Positions 11,326-23,445 of a stretch of DNA of 64,000 nucleotides are shown in pieces. The notes beneath the pieces were generated by a model. It saw only the letters and a program-made list of their open reading frames with translations. It was not told the DNA's origin and searched no databases. Within the stretch, counting starts at the first letter, position 1; the number at the start of each line of letters is the position of its first letter. Where the stretch lies: NCBI GenBank assembly GCA_010094045.1, contig ML986596.1, positions 277,276 through 341,275 of the forward strand. Direction: 5' to 3'. The translations under genes were made by a program, and so were the position numbers. The DNA comes from Lojkania enalia. Its lineage: Eukaryota; Ascomycota; Dothideomycetes; Pleosporales.

Positions 11326-13302
11326 TCAGATTGGACCACGACCAAGCATTGCCTTGATGCCGAGTTTCGCAAATGTTTGCTTATCACGGCTTTGTGCAGA
11401 ATGGCTGTGTTGGAGGACTGGACCGCCGAAGGTCTCCTCATCAAGAACGATCGTGTCATTTACTGCCAACACATGGCGACGATACAATTCGTCACCTTTC
11501 TGCTCCGTCAATTCATGGGTAGCCCCTTGGACCATTGCCACGGCATCGCCGATCCCCGCAAGGGAGTAATACTGTTCTGTTGTTCCGCTCCCAAAAGATC
11601 TCTTTAGAGCGGGGGCAGCAAGATAGCTCGCAGTTCCATTCTGCCAATCACTGGACATAGACCCTTGGAAAGGTGACCCATGTTGACCCGGCGAATGACT
11701 AAAATCGAATGTTTTCAGTTCGGAAGGGATAGCCAGGTCGCCAGTTTTGCGGACGTTCTTGCCGCGCCGCATCTTTCCATCAATGGTGAAATTTCCGCCC
11801 GATAATACTTTGTACGTAGAATAAACCCAGAGCGGATAATCGAAAGCCTTTGAGTAGTCGTTTGAAGAAACTTCGGAGCCAGAAGTGACTTGCTTGGTAG
11901 TCTGATCATTCCCTCCATTAGTGAAAGAACCATCGTTTGAGTAGGTTAAAGTCTGCTGCCAAGTCACAACTTGACGACCCGAGGAAGTTTCCAATGTAGA
12001 AGTAACCAATAAGCTGCGAGAAACCTCTATTGAATAATCCAGGGACTCGACCGTGCCGTTTGTACTACTCTTTGCAGACGAGTATATTGCCAATGTGGGA
12101 TCAGGCGCCGTAATAGTTGGTGGGGAGCCAGTAGTGATACTACCGGTCGAGTCGAGCCACAGAAATATCTTTCCAGTGACCACCCAATTCGAACCCACTG
12201 TTTCGGTTAGTTGACCGTGCCCTTTGCCATCATCATTTATTCCTGCAACTCGGATCTCGAAGCTATGGGGTTTTCCGTCACTGAGTAATGGCAAGAAAGG
12301 AGTGATGTCAATCTCATCCTCGCGGAGATCAAAAGCGTCGATTCCAACCACTGGACGCCAGAAGCCGGGCACAATGCCGCCTGTGAAGATTACTGGAAAC
12401 GGCCATGCGACACCCGCAAGCGTACCGTCAATGAGAAGTTGCAGCTCCCGAAATGGAGAATAACCGTAGAGTGTTGTGTCATTGCCAAAGCGGTTCGTGT
12501 CAGATGAGAGCACGTTGCTCCACCAAAACTCTTCAGTTGCTTGTCCACAAGCCGAAATCGAAAACACAGCTTTCTTGATATGTTGGGGTAAGATAATGGC
12601 ATTTGCGGCTTTCTGCTCTGGGATCATGAAGCCACTGGGGCCGTCGGACGCGGATTGACGGCTGGAAACCGGGAAGATAGCATCGGCTGGCGCCATTGTA
12701 TCCTCTGCAGTGAAAAAGGTAGCGGTTAGAGTAGTGTTCCAGGAACCGGTGTACGTGTCGTCAACAAGATTACCGAGGTCGAAGATGATCTTCTGGGGCT
12801 CTTTGAACATGGAGAGTAAATGGCTCATGTCCTTGATATACGTCCATATGATCCCATTCTGCGTTGGCTCTGCGGTTGATGTGCGGAAAATCTCAGTGTC
12901 GTTGAAGAACATTAGTGCGAGGCGGTCGTATTGGCGGCCGGCAGAGGTGACGGTAAAGTTGAACGTCACGCGGTTGAAATCAAAGCTTGGAGGATAATAA
13001 TTGCCAACGAACGGCTTACCGTAAGACCAGCCAAATGTATGGACCATTAGTGTTTGCGTCTGACTCGGCTTGGAAGGGCTTAGCACAGGAGGAGATACTT
13101 GAATGCAGTTTAGCAATGGCGAAGTCTCGTTTGGAGCACGTCTACTTAGAATGGTCCGCGGGGCACCTAAGTCTACCCCCGATAGTAAGGAGGCAAAGGC
13201 AACCCGTGGTATAGCAACTAGTATCAGAAGGAAGGATAAGAAAGGCAGGAACCCATTGCCGGATTTCTTAAGTCGACGCCCCAGTGTATCATGTCCGTCC
13301 AT
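11326..13302 (-). CDS. PNGase A-like peptide:N-glycosidase / amidase A
   Basis: Single exon, 658 aa. Residues about 18-38 are hydrophobic (FLPFLSFLLILVAIPRVAFA) after a basic stretch (GRRLKKSG), so the protein is secreted or type II membrane-anchored. The body matches the fungal 'peptide N4-(N-acetyl-beta-glucosaminyl)asparagine amidase A' family: LLNCIQVSPPVLSPS, TQTLMVHTFGWSYGKPFVG, NYYPPSFDFNRVTFNFTVTS, RLALMFFNDTEIFRTSTAEP, GIIWTYIKDMSHLLSMFKEP and later VFSISACGQATEEFWWSNVL. Plant and almond PNGase A enzymes remove N-glycans from peptides; in filamentous fungi the activity of this family is mostly inferred from homology. Several N-x-S/T sites suggest passage through the secretory route. 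The start puts the basic and hydrophobic segments at the N-terminus as expected. A poly-T-containing stretch lies just beyond the stop. Confidence 0.93.
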   Translation of the reverse strand: MDGHDTLGRRLKKSGNGFLPFLSFLLILVAIPRVAFASLLSGVDLGAPRTILSRRAPNETSPLLNCIQVSPPVLSPSKPSQTQTLMVHTFGWSYGKPFVGNYYPPSFDFNRVTFNFTVTSAGRQYDRLALMFFNDTEIFRTSTAEPTQNGIIWTYIKDMSHLLSMFKEPQKIIFDLGNLVDDTYTGSWNTTLTATFFTAEDTMAPADAIFPVSSRQSASDGPSGFMIPEQKAANAIILPQHIKKAVFSISACGQATEEFWWSNVLSSDTNRFGNDTTLYGYSPFRELQLLIDGTLAGVAWPFPVIFTGGIVPGFWRPVVGIDAFDLREDEIDITPFLPLLSDGKPHSFEIRVAGINDDGKGHGQLTETVGSNWVVTGKIFLWLDSTGSITTGSPPTITAPDPTLAIYSSAKSSTNGTVESLDYSIEVSRSLLVTSTLETSSGRQVVTWQQTLTYSNDGSFTNGGNDQTTKQVTSGSEVSSNDYSKAFDYPLWVYSTYKVLSGGNFTIDGKMRRGKNVRKTGDLAIPSELKTFDFSHSPGQHGSPFQGSMSSDWQNGTASYLAAPALKRSFGSGTTEQYYSLAGIGDAVAMVQGATHELTEQKGDELYRRHVLAVNDTIVLDEETFGGPVLQHSHSAQSRDKQTFAKLGIKAMLGRGPI

Positions 13303-13645
13303 TTTTATAAATCCACGCTAGCTAGGCCTAGCGTGTGATCGCCGGCCTGCTCTTGATAGAACGCCTTTGGACTCCAATATCTGGGCAATTTGCTGTCCAG
13401 AAATTTCCTATTCTGAGTGAAGATATCCGTAAACGCCGTTGCTGTTTGATGGCATCAATGCTTCAGACCCCAGAGAACGCCCAATGTGCGGACCTGTTCT
13501 ACAAACAGCGCACAAGATTATAGTAAGTCAAATCCCTGGGTAGCTGTTAGCGACAGGGGTGTATCCGTTAGGAATGAGCAACTACGGCGCACCTGATTCA
13601 AACGCGTAAGATGCAGGCTGGTATGAGAGCTGGAGTTTGACTCTG
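13303..13645. other. Intergenic, nothing recognised
   Basis: Upstream region of the amidase gene and 3' flank of the 97-aa gene, both on the minus strand. No motif stood out. Confidence 0.4.
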
Positions 13646-13939
13646 TCAGCTCCCGTGATAATGGTTCCAAAATCGCGCTATAGCGCTTTGCGCTATCTCC
13701 GAGCCTTGAAAGCGTTGTCGGTAATAGTTAAAGAGAGCGCCTTCGTCTTTAGTGAAGATATAGGTATGGGGCTGGCCCTGCAGTTTGGCCCACAGCTCAG
13801 CGATTTTTCTCTCAAGATATTGGTTGATGCGAGGGTCAATGCCGCCTTCGCTGTTGCGCGCAATGTCGAGGGCGCGCTGCAGAGAGACGTGGCCGTAGCC
13901 TTCTATATAATCTGAGTTACCACCCATGTTGGTTGACAA
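13646..13939 (-). CDS. Conserved small fungal protein, 97 aa
   Basis: Single short exon. The sequence SDYIEGYGHVSLQRALDIAR, then GGIDPRINQYLERKIAELWA, TYIFTKDEGALFNYYRQRF and AIARFWNHYHG has the even hydrophobic spacing of a small all-helical protein. It resembles uncharacterised small proteins I recall from many Pezizomycotina, in which the acidic 'RDE-[FG]A-[VL]FNYFR' block and the terminal 'RFW..Y.G' block recur; that recollection is the only family evidence. No signal peptide or membrane segment. The start ATG is followed by a Gly/Asn-rich stretch, then the conserved part. Function unknown. The coding strand is favoured over the overlapping plus-strand frame because of this pattern. Confidence 0.75.
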   Translation of the reverse strand: MSTNMGGNSDYIEGYGHVSLQRALDIARNSEGGIDPRINQYLERKIAELWAKLQGQPHTYIFTKDEGALFNYYRQRFQGSEIAQSAIARFWNHYHGS

Positions 13940-16397
13940 GGTTGCAGATAAAAGATAGATTGACTGATAACGGGGAGGCTAAATAAGACTAGGAAAGAGC
14001 AGATTAACGCGCCAACGACGATGTAAAACGGAAAGTGCTATGAAGAGGGCAGGTGGAGAGCAGAATCTGGGGGAGGGGAAGAATAGTGAGGGGACCAAGC
14101 GAGGACGAGGTTATATATCAAGCGTATATAAATAATTATCGACAAAGATGAGATCAACCCACGTGGAAAGACAGGTAGATCCTAACCCGCAAGTCATGCA
14201 GCAGCGTAAGGCCAGGTTTTCTAGCTGGATTCTCAAACCACTATCCCCGGCGTCTGCCGTTTTAGGAGCTATCAAAGTGTGAAGCGAAGGGTGGGTGCGA
14301 CGCCTACGACAAGCACAAGACCACCGTTCTTCGGCAGGCGAATTATTGCAAGGAGCTAGGTCCACCCAGCAGTAAAAGAGGGTCCGCCGAACTTGTTAAG
14401 GATTAAGGAGGGCAAGAATTGCTAGAGTCAGCCGAGCCAGGTGGGTATGCACAGTGCCGTTCTGGTCGATGTCGAGCCCTGTCCGTGATGTCGGGACCTG
14501 GCAGCGCGAGAGTGTGGTCAGCGCGAAGATGCTCAGGACGTCAGGCCAATCAAGGGGTCAACGCGGCCGGGCTGTCCGCTAATTGTCTGCTATCAGCCTG
14601 GGTAGTTGAATAATGGCCTTGGTCAGTCGTCAGCAGCTCGACGCAAGTAGCTCAAAGCTTGCGACTGGTGCCGTTGCAGGGCTGGGAAGCCGAAAACTTT
14701 GTTTGGGCGCGGTAAACCTTCGCTGGGCGCAGCGGGAGGCTTGTGGGGGCCAGTGGAAAAGACAAATTCGACGAGCGCGGCCGGACCCGGATAGAGAGCA
14801 TCAGCGAGAGGGAGAGGGGCCAGGAACGGCGTGCGTGAAGTCGAAGGACTGGCCCGGCTCGCGCTGTGGCGTTTGGGCCTCGACACCATACCACGGCTCG
14901 AGCCAGAGCAGAGGCAGCCCGAGGGCGCTCGAAACGTGCATCCATGTCACGTCGAATTAGGCTAATGAGCGTTATAGACCGCTGCAGGCCGGCTGCGTCC
15001 GCAAGACTTCAAAACGCCCATGATCCCGGGCTCCTGAGTATCGCCATGCATGCCATTACTCGCGCCGCCAGTCGTCTGCACGACGCGGCAAAAACTAAAC
15101 ACTCGAGAGGCCACAGCCATTGCTATAGATTCACCGAAGAGACGGACAACACCAATTGATGAAGCGTCTCACAGCCCACCGTCCAGGAGGCCGCGGTTGG
15201 CACACCTCCAGCGGTTCGCATACTGCAGGACGTGTAGGTAGTAGACAGAAGGCAGAGCGCCCTATGAAAGCCACTGCCCCGCAGTATAGCATTTGTCGTC
15301 CAACATTGCACGGTAATGCGGCCATGGACGAGCGACAGCAGCGTCTCCGATCGTCACATCGTTGCCTGTTGTCTGATGTGGCTCTACGACAAGTTCAAGC
15401 CGTGGCGCGCCGCAGAATTGCCCATCCAGGACCCCCATGATATCAAGCGGCAAGCATCTTGTGACACGTGGTGCCAAATTCCTCCCTTAAGCCCCTCGCC
15501 TAACCAAAGAGGGAGACCATGCATTGTTGCACGCGGGATGCTCTTTGCAAATATTGCTGTCTGGAGCTATCCCGCGCCAGGTCGTCACGACCAATAGAGC
15601 AGTATTCGAGACTTTTCTGAGGATCCCTTGGCCAAAGCTCTGGCGGATGCTCCACGCTCCGGCAGGGATTGTTTCGGTGCCGCCACGTGTGAAGGATCCC
15701 CTGCAACCCAGGAACTGCTATGTGTAGGAGCATGGGTAGAGTTGAAGGGCAATGAGCAAATTGTCGACTTTTAAGTCGAAAGCCGTTTCTCTGGCAGATA
15801 GTGGCCGTCAATTGGGCAGGGTGACGTGGATAGGCATAAGCCAAAGTCCACGTTTTGAGTAGCCGCTGCATCCGACACCTTAGGCCAGTCTTGCAGGCTC
15901 TTGTCATGTGCAAGTGTGTCGGGCAGATTCAGGCACTGAGAATCTGAACATAGTCCACCAGCTGGGCGCACGGAGGCGACTCTGGGCTGCACCATCGCCG
16001 GGGCTTGTCCCGTTTCAGGGCGGCGACTCAGTCAAAGTCAGACGCTGTCGGTTGTCGAGTTTAGGAATTGCCGTCTCACTTCTTGTGGTTCTAGAAAAGT
16101 TTGATATGCACAGTGGTACCAAAATGGAAAGGAGGCACGATGCTGGCGCACTCGTGCCGTTGCAAGAATGTTCCCTGCAACCATGGCATCACCAGACATG
16201 CACGGGCCGTGTGGGGAGCGAAGGTTGAGGCTCATGTCGGAACAGCTTCGGCCCGATCCCTGCAGCAAAATATTTGGATCATCACTCCTCATTCACAGCT
16301 TCGAAGCATGTCTGAATGACACAACAGCCAACGACCCTTCTGTCTTCTCCCGCCGCCCGCCCTCACTGTCTATTTCATACGCTACTTTACTATTACC
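13940..16397. other. 2.5-kb region without a recognisable gene
   Basis: This holds the 5' flank of the small minus-strand gene and then moderately GC-rich DNA with many short overlapping frames on both strands, none with domain character. The last part is presumably the promoter of the DUF1279 gene; it is pyrimidine-rich close to the start codon (16340-16395), as in many fungal promoters. Confidence 0.4.
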
Positions 16398-17214
16398 ATG
16401 AGCGCTAACCGCATGTGGTTCGAGCAGACGCTCGTCCGAAGCATCGTTTTCCAAAGCTCTTCATCACGCCAGACTATACCCGCCTTCCGCAGTTTCTTCA
16501 CTGCGTCGCAGCCCTCTGCCAGGCTTCACTCCCTCAGAGTTCTCGACCGAAGCGCACCGTTTCGATTCCGTTCAGAGAAATCCGCTTTCTTTCAGCGGTT
16601 CCGCTCCATCCGTTGGAAGAGTGACAAACCAACCTCACCAAAACCAAACCCGACACCACATCTCGGAAGCCCAGAGCCGGCACCGTCGCTATCGCAGAGG
16701 CTGAAAAAACTCTCACGGGAATATGGGTGGTCGGCATTGGGTGTCTACCTTACGCTCACTGCGCTAGATTTCCCATTCTGTTTTTTAGCGGTTAGGTGGG
16801 TTGGAACAGAAACGATAGGCCATTACGAGCATGCGGTGATCGACGCGTGCAAGAAGTTCATACGGATAGCATTCCCGAATTTCAGAAAGGATAAAGAGTC
16901 TGAAGAGAGGACCCTTAGTGACGGAGCTGTTATGGCTACAGCTCGGGAGGGGAACGTAGGGTGGACGAGTGAAATTGATCAAGCTCAAGCAAATAATAGC
17001 GGTTCTGGAGCCTGTAAGAATACTTCTCCATGTTGATTGCTATTTGCTTACCCGGATCGCAGCAATCTGGACCCAACTAGCACTTGCGTACGCTATCCAC
17101 AAGTCTTTCATATTCATTCGGGTGCCAGTCACAGCAGCCATCACCCCGAGGATTGTGAAGTTTTTGAGAAGCCGGGGTTGGGATATTGGAAAGCGGAAAC
17201 AAAAGTCCGGTTGA
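16398..17214 (+). CDS. Mitochondrial DUF1279 (FAM210-like) protein
   Basis: Two exons, 16398-17013 and 17063-17214, giving 255 aa. The 49-nt intron has donor GTAAGA and restores the family sequence ASIWTQLALAYAIHKSFIFI. The first ~75 residues are rich in R, S and F and nearly free of acids, a mitochondrial presequence. The DUF1279 domain starts with LSQRLKKLSREYGWSALGVY, followed by a hydrophobic helix (TLTALDFPFCFLAVRWVG), a polar insertion, and after the intron IWTQLALAYAIHKSFIFIRV-PVTAAITPRIVKFLRSRGW. Relatives (FAM210A/B in animals, Nat2-like in yeast) sit in mitochondrial membranes; precise function in fungi is unknown. Without the intron the frame would stop after a non-conserved tail, so the spliced model is well supported. 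Confidence 0.92.
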
Positions 17215-20200
17215 GAAGAATCCACTATGCGTTTTGAACGGCAAAATCCTTGTAACATCAGCGAGGAAGGCCAGACCTCTGTCGGTCCACCTTTTCTTTG
17301 GGTTTACCTAATTCAGCGTCATTGGGCCTCCGCCTGCATTGTATTATATTGTATTATAGATAGAGTGTGTAAGTGCAATATGTTTAGTACAACTAGGACA
17401 TGTCACCCTTTCATACCTACGTAGTCGATCATGATTTTGTTTCCGCTCCGACCGACTTAGTATTATGCACATCATTTTCTCTGATCTTAAATGTAGTTAT
17501 GAGTTGACTTCGCATTGGTTCCAGCTTCGATGTCAACCTTGCTCCTTATGCCCAAGTAGAACCCCACGCATGAGGGACTTGCCCAATCGCTCAATCTAGA
17601 TCGTCGTTGGCCTCAATTCATATTGTTCGATTTTCTAAAATTCGCAAACTCAAATGCACGAACCCAAGTGAACCTGGTTTTGCCGCTATTTAGCTTCCAT
17701 TGCGAGACTATCGTAGAGAACTTCCACTATTCGCAAAAGGACCTATGCTTCAAGATAGAAAGACGAAGTTTCGCAATCGGCGCATCGGCCTATATCGGTC
17801 TTAGAGGACGATCTCCATTGCACCGCCATTATTGTAGCCTAAACGCTTACTAGATATGCATAACATGAGCGCGAATAGTGCTAGCAAGCCTTTAACTCTA
17901 GCCTACTTCTAACTCTGTGCCGGGAACTTAAGCTTCGAACGAACCCCACTAGGCCGATCAGCGCATTCCTATCTAGATTTAAATGTGCCGTTGGAGCTAG
18001 ACGCAGTTTTACGGCTTATAATCGCTTTTTATGTGGAGACACTTTCCCTCATAGGAGACTTTAAGATGAGATAGAAGCTGATCGATCCAGTTGGAATAGC
18101 GCCGCCTTCTAGGTCCCACGAAGACTCACGCCAAGCACTAGTATGACGTTTCAAGCACTCTTGATCTCGCTTTTCGTGACCGTTTCGGTCAAATTCCGGC
18201 AGGAAAACAAGACAGACTTTCGCTTCGATAGCTTCAGAATCCGCACCGAAGACTTATTAAAGGTGGCGTTCATTAGGCCAATTTCTCTCGAATAGATGCA
18301 GCCTCATTCTCTTGAAATCCAATATGCTTCTGTCTGAACGCTCTGCCTGCTTACACAGCTCTTGGGTCGAAGAAATATACATGGTTCTCCATCCGAGATT
18401 GACCAATGCTCAAATCAAGTTAACCCGAGAACCAGGTTCACTGTCCGCCAACGGACTCCTTAACCCGGTCCATTTTTCGGAGACCACCGTCAGTAGCGCT
18501 TCACGCGTAGACTTCCCGCGCTCTTGCGAATATTTCAGCACCGACGACGGGCCGAGTTTACCCAAGGCTTATCGGAACCGGACCGATATAGCCATCGCTG
18601 ACCCCACACGAACGCGCCTGTTTCATTATTCCCAAATGGTGCAAAGCTAGCGTGAATCGGTCCTTAAAATGCCATACCAAGATACCAATCAAACCCTATT
18701 CTTTTAAACCATTTTCAAAAGAGTCCTCCGCTTCGCCAACATAGTCGGATGTTTGTTTGGAATATCCAACTAGAATCTAGACCCGTAAAATAAACTTCGC
18801 CCGAATGTGTCTGAGTCATCAATATCCCATACTTCGTGATCAAGACTAATTATCTAGAGGAAGAATAATTAACGCTAAGATCTCGAGCGCTGCGTCTTGG
18901 AAGGCTACTGAATTTTCGGACTGCAAAGCAGAATACTTGGCATCTAGACACTTGGTAGATGCGATGAGGACTCTTGTGGGCGTGTTTCTACTTAAGGCTC
19001 TTCTATAGCATCGTTCAGGCATTCGTCTACGGCTCCGGCACGATACCTAAGTACTGCTCCAAATGCGCAACATACGCTTCTAACCCAACCGCGACCGACA
19101 CACATACAACCGCAAACCGCTAGCGACAATACACTTTCCTGAATTTCTTTTACATTATATCAACAAATAAAAGCGTCAGCAACCTGCGGTTAGCAGCGAC
19201 CATTTGTAAACAAATTGCAGAAGCTCGAAAAGATGGAGGGATAGTCCCCTTCACCAATCATGGGCAAGAATTCTAACCAAGTTGGGATTAGCGGGAGCAC
19301 TACGCTAACTTCCTCAATTCAATGATTGTTTACTGAACTTGCCGCGGTCATATTCCACTTATTATTAACTTTTACCACGTCGAATTCACGTCTCGGGATT
19401 TCGACAAACTCGTCTTGTGCAGAGATCAGCCGTGGAGAGCAATATCCCGAACACAGCTTCTGGGCATGTCGTCACTGCGGATCCTCGGCCATGTGATCTC
19501 TCAATTAGACGTTAGAAAAGAGAAAAGCACGCGCTACAACCCTACTTTTCTCTATGCTTGTCAGCAGGTTTGCTCGATTTCTTGATATGCCAACCCCGAA
19601 TTCGTTTCGAATCACTTCAGGGCACTTCGGCAACAATGAGACCCTTGGTGAGATAATTTATCCATCCACGCGTATTTGGTGGGTGGTGTAATTAGTCTCC
19701 AAACACTGCAGGATGGGTGCACCTCAAATTAAAGGCTTCTTGAAAGACTTTCGAGCACTCTGAAGTTACGATACTGCAGCAGTCATTTGCATAATCCCAA
19801 GGGCTATTTCATCCCAAACGAGCTCAACACGGCCCTGGACTGTCAACGATAGACTCTTGAACGATTATCAGTTGCGTTTAAATGCCGTTACTTCTTTAAG
19901 GTCCCGCCAGGTCCAGACGAGAATGTTGAGAAACTATACAGGGATCGACCGAAACTATCCCAACTTTGGTTTGCTGCACTGCTTCGAAATACTCACATAT
20001 CTAGAAAATTTAAAAACATTTTCTTGGGCCCTCGGTTAATCTGACTCCGAAAACGGAGTCTAATTTTCTACGACATCGAGGAGTGGAGGTTCACAGAACA
20101 GCGCATGACGCAGCTTCTACATTTAACATTATTTTCCCCAACCATACGGAAGGCCTTATTTTGATGCTAGAACGTCCAGTCCGAAGCTTTCTGGATAACT

Positions 20201-21360
20201 AAAAGAGTTTGCAAAATCATTAACTTCCCCCGATGTAGATTTTTTACTCTACTATGGTACGAATGAGCTCGAGTGGTTCAAGGTTGTCTATGAAGGATTC
20301 AATGATTAGGTCCACATTATTGTATATTCGGATACGTGTAAGAAAATATGTCCAATGTAATCAGATATTAACTATCTTAGCCAGCAAAGGCCGTGCACCG
20401 ATCTAAATCCTGCCATAATCGATAAAGTATCTCCTGAGATACCCAAAGGGAATCTGCTGTATGCATTCGAACCCTCAAATGATGCCCAAGCGTCCTAATG
20501 CAAGGTGTCCTTCTATAGAAATGGGAATTTCGGGTGTTTCAAAGTATATTCAACGGAGCATGGGGTTTCGCAGAACAATGTGCAGGGCTTAAATGTGAAC
20601 GTACTTATATGGTATAAATTCTAACCTAGAGCAATCTTTGATTGAGGAAGTGGCACTTCCAGCTGGTCTGTTGCGAGGTAGGATTGCCTATGACAGATGG
20701 CCCTTTATCTTCTTTCAGACCGATGCATGGTTATGCACAGATTGCTTTTTACGACCTACACCCAACTTCCTTAACCTTAATTGGACAGCCATTTATATGT
20801 CCTAGAATGGCGCCATACCCCCAATATACTTCAAATATTACTCGACTTCTGGGCCATAATTAATATCAACATATGCTAATGCAGCGCTATGGGTTGTATC
20901 TAATCTACTATTATCTATATAATAATTGCTAGAGCAAGGTATCGCTGATGGCTCGTGAATATATGTTGTGAATAGAATGCGCTATACACGCCATGACCGC
21001 ATCAGCACTACCAACGTTCTAGTAAAGGTCTTGTTAAGCCATGACTTTTCATGCAAAATTTGGGCATAGCAACATGGCGGTCGTTGATAGATAGTTGATC
21101 CAGATAGAATCGTCGAATGTATCTTATGGCGAACATGCTGAATGCTGGTATTGCCCAGTCTAATCCCCGGGCTCCCGAAACGCCGACCTTTGGAAATACA
21201 AGCGAACCTAACCCGACCAGAGAATATAATACTCAAAATGAATTATAAACCTCGAAAGAAAAACTTTCCTATAGTTCCCGCCTTTTGAAATATAATAACA
21301 CCGGAATCTGCATCAGTGTTCCTTTATTCCTCATCTTCGCATGGTTTCTAACTGTTGGGG
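17215..21360. other. Eroded 4.1-kb gene-free region
   Basis: Every frame on both strands is broken by frequent stops, and TAG/CTAG-type words are conspicuous by eye. The longest frames (18312-18650 and 20982-21236) show no domain. There is no recognisable terminal repeat, LTR or transposase/reverse-transcriptase motif. The picture fits an old repeat or gene destroyed by C-to-T mutation (RIP-like), but dinucleotide ratios were not computed. Confidence 0.45.
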
Positions 21361-22749
21361 TTATAGTATGAGGCCGACAGCAACTGCAATGATTAGACCG
21401 AGATACGCCGCCGAGGGATGTGTTGTTGATGCAGCAAGTGATACCTTGCCGCAGCAATTCCGATTATACGTAACATTATTTGCTCTAGCAGCGACCTCGA
21501 AAACGGACCCAGGAAACGATCCACGATCATAATAATCCACGAGCAAGAAATTCGGCGGACGGCCCCAATCCGCTACCAAAAATTAGTACACACGAACGTC
21601 ATCGTCATAACGAGTAAACTTACAAGTACACTCATTCGTCATAGCGCCTAGACTCCCGCTCCCGTTCAGCCCGTTCGTCACATTAAGCTCCACCGTATTC
21701 GGAATTAGCAGGTCGATATCGGCGATTCTGACGTCGACATTCAGGTTGTGGTTCGCCATGAACATCATACTCCTCATTTTCTCCTCACTGATACCTGCGG
21801 GGCGACCTAACGTACATGGGAACCCAGCGTCCGTCGGCGAATACGGGGTCTCCCAAATATTATAAAACTCCCACAACATCCAAGGCACAGCATCAGTGTC
21901 GAAGTTGTAGTCGATAAACATAATGACGCGCTTGCCGCTAATGATGAGCTCGCCCAGCGTCGGCCAATCGGAGACGTTCATTGCAGTCTTGGGCGGCTGG
22001 TAGATGTAAGGGAGGAGCCCCGCGTTAGTGATGGGCTCGACGTAGTTGCTAGATGTGACGAGCGGGTTGCCGGATGAGTCCGTTAGCTCGTAGTCGCCAT
22101 TGCCGATTAGGATGGTGATTACGTCGAACGGATGCGTCTCTACCCATCCGGCAACCTCCCGGAGATAGTCTTCCACGGTGCCAGCGTCGAGCAGGTCGCA
22201 AGAGGTATGGCAGTAGTGCAGCGTGCCGTTCACCAGGTGCGTTTGACCTTGCAGCATGCGAATGCCGTCGTTTAGCTGATGGACGACGCCGTATTCCTGG
22301 TTGGCGCCGGCGTTGTTCTTGCGCACGAATGGTGAGTTATGCGCGCAGACTTCTGTGATGTTAGAATAGCGTCGGTAGCAGAATTCGGGGTAGTTGTTGC
22401 AGGGTTGCGTGTTTGTGGGCCGCGCGGAGGTGCTAGTCGAAGTCATGTTTCCCATTAGTGTGGTTGTTCCAGTTGGGTCTCCTATCACCGTGAGCTCGTC
22501 TTCCGAAGATGTTGAAGTCGAAGCAGTCGCGTTTGCAGAATCGATGCTCATGGATACACTAGGTATTTCTCCCGTGGCAATTATACTGGTTGGGATTTCT
22601 GATAGCGATAATGTTGGTGTGGCGTCCGCCCCTGTGGTTACTCTATTTGTTCCGGTGAGTGTTACAACCACCTGAGACGGCGATTCCTCCTGAGCAGCGA
22701 CCAGGCCAGCGAGCCAGAGGAAATTGAGTATAATTGTCCGTCTCTTCAT
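21361..22749 (-). CDS. PLC-like phosphodiesterase, secreted and GPI-anchored
   Basis: Two exons, 22749-21624 and 21572-21361; the 51-nt intron (donor GTAAGT, branch TACTAAT) rejoins NECT to SDWGRPPNFLLVDYYDRG. From the chosen ATG the protein has a clean signal peptide (MKRRTIILNFLWLAGLVAAQ); an ATG 36 nt upstream (22785) is in frame and possible. A Ser/Thr-rich linker (about 20-120) precedes a PI-PLC X-like TIM-barrel region. CAHNSPFV carries the first expected catalytic-type His, HQLNDGIRMLQGQTHL is the typical second strand, and LHYCHTSCDLLDAGTVEDYL contains the second His. VIMFIDYNFDTDAVPWML and NFLLVDYYDRGSFPG are later barrel strands. The C-terminus (about 25 residues, PSAAYLGLIIAVAVGLIL) is hydrophobic after small residues, a GPI-attachment signal. 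Fungal members are surface proteins of uncertain substrate. Confidence 0.9.
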
Positions 22750-22785
22750 CTTAAAGGGTAATGTGGCGCCACTTAAGTGATCCAC

Positions 22786-23445
22786 CGTCCTGTAGCACCC
22801 AGTGCAGCCCTGGGCTGATGCTACTGCGTCCTGGCGTTTGATGCGCGAAAAGAATTATATCTGGTGCAAGCAGTGCCAATAATGATGGTTATTCGCTTTC
22901 GTTTGTTGGTGAACTCCAACTTCGCGTTTTCACAGGTCAACCTCTGCAGTAGTGCGCAAATTAGGCGTAAGACGTGGTCAAGATAGAGAACAAAGGCGAA
23001 TGGTCGTGAATTTGTAAGTGCGCTATTTTGAGGGATGGGAGGAGAATCGGAAGGTAACGAGCAGGAAGTGTTAATAAGGAAGGCTCTCCTGGTCGTCGTA
23101 GTCGCATATCAAATTTCCTCTTGGCTGGTTCGGTTCGCTGAAGATTGACGTCAAGCGCCCCACCCCGTTCCAGCCTTGGAACTGTCGGCCAACTATCTGC
23201 GAATCCCTGTGCCGGCGTGCATCAAATGTTGGCGGTGCATGTTCAGCCACGTAATTGGAGGCTTGGAGATTTGTGGCCAGGTCCATTGTTTGGCTAAGAT
23301 ACCACCCCTGGAACAGTCATATTTACATGCATGCAGAATAATATTTACAGTCTCATTTTCCATCATTGCCACAACCCCCTCACAGGTTCCTGCTGTATGT
23401 TCCTTTGTCAAGCTTGCATCGCATCATTGGTTCTCCATTTCTCCT
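22786..23445. other. Intergenic, no gene
   Basis: Promoter side of the PLC-like gene and 3' flank of the small membrane-protein gene. No convincing coding sequence or structured RNA was noticed. Confidence 0.4.

Noticed and set aside
22394..22675. 93-aa plus-strand frame of Val/Ser repeats.
   Set aside because: It is the antisense of the Ser/Thr-rich linker of the PLC-like gene.
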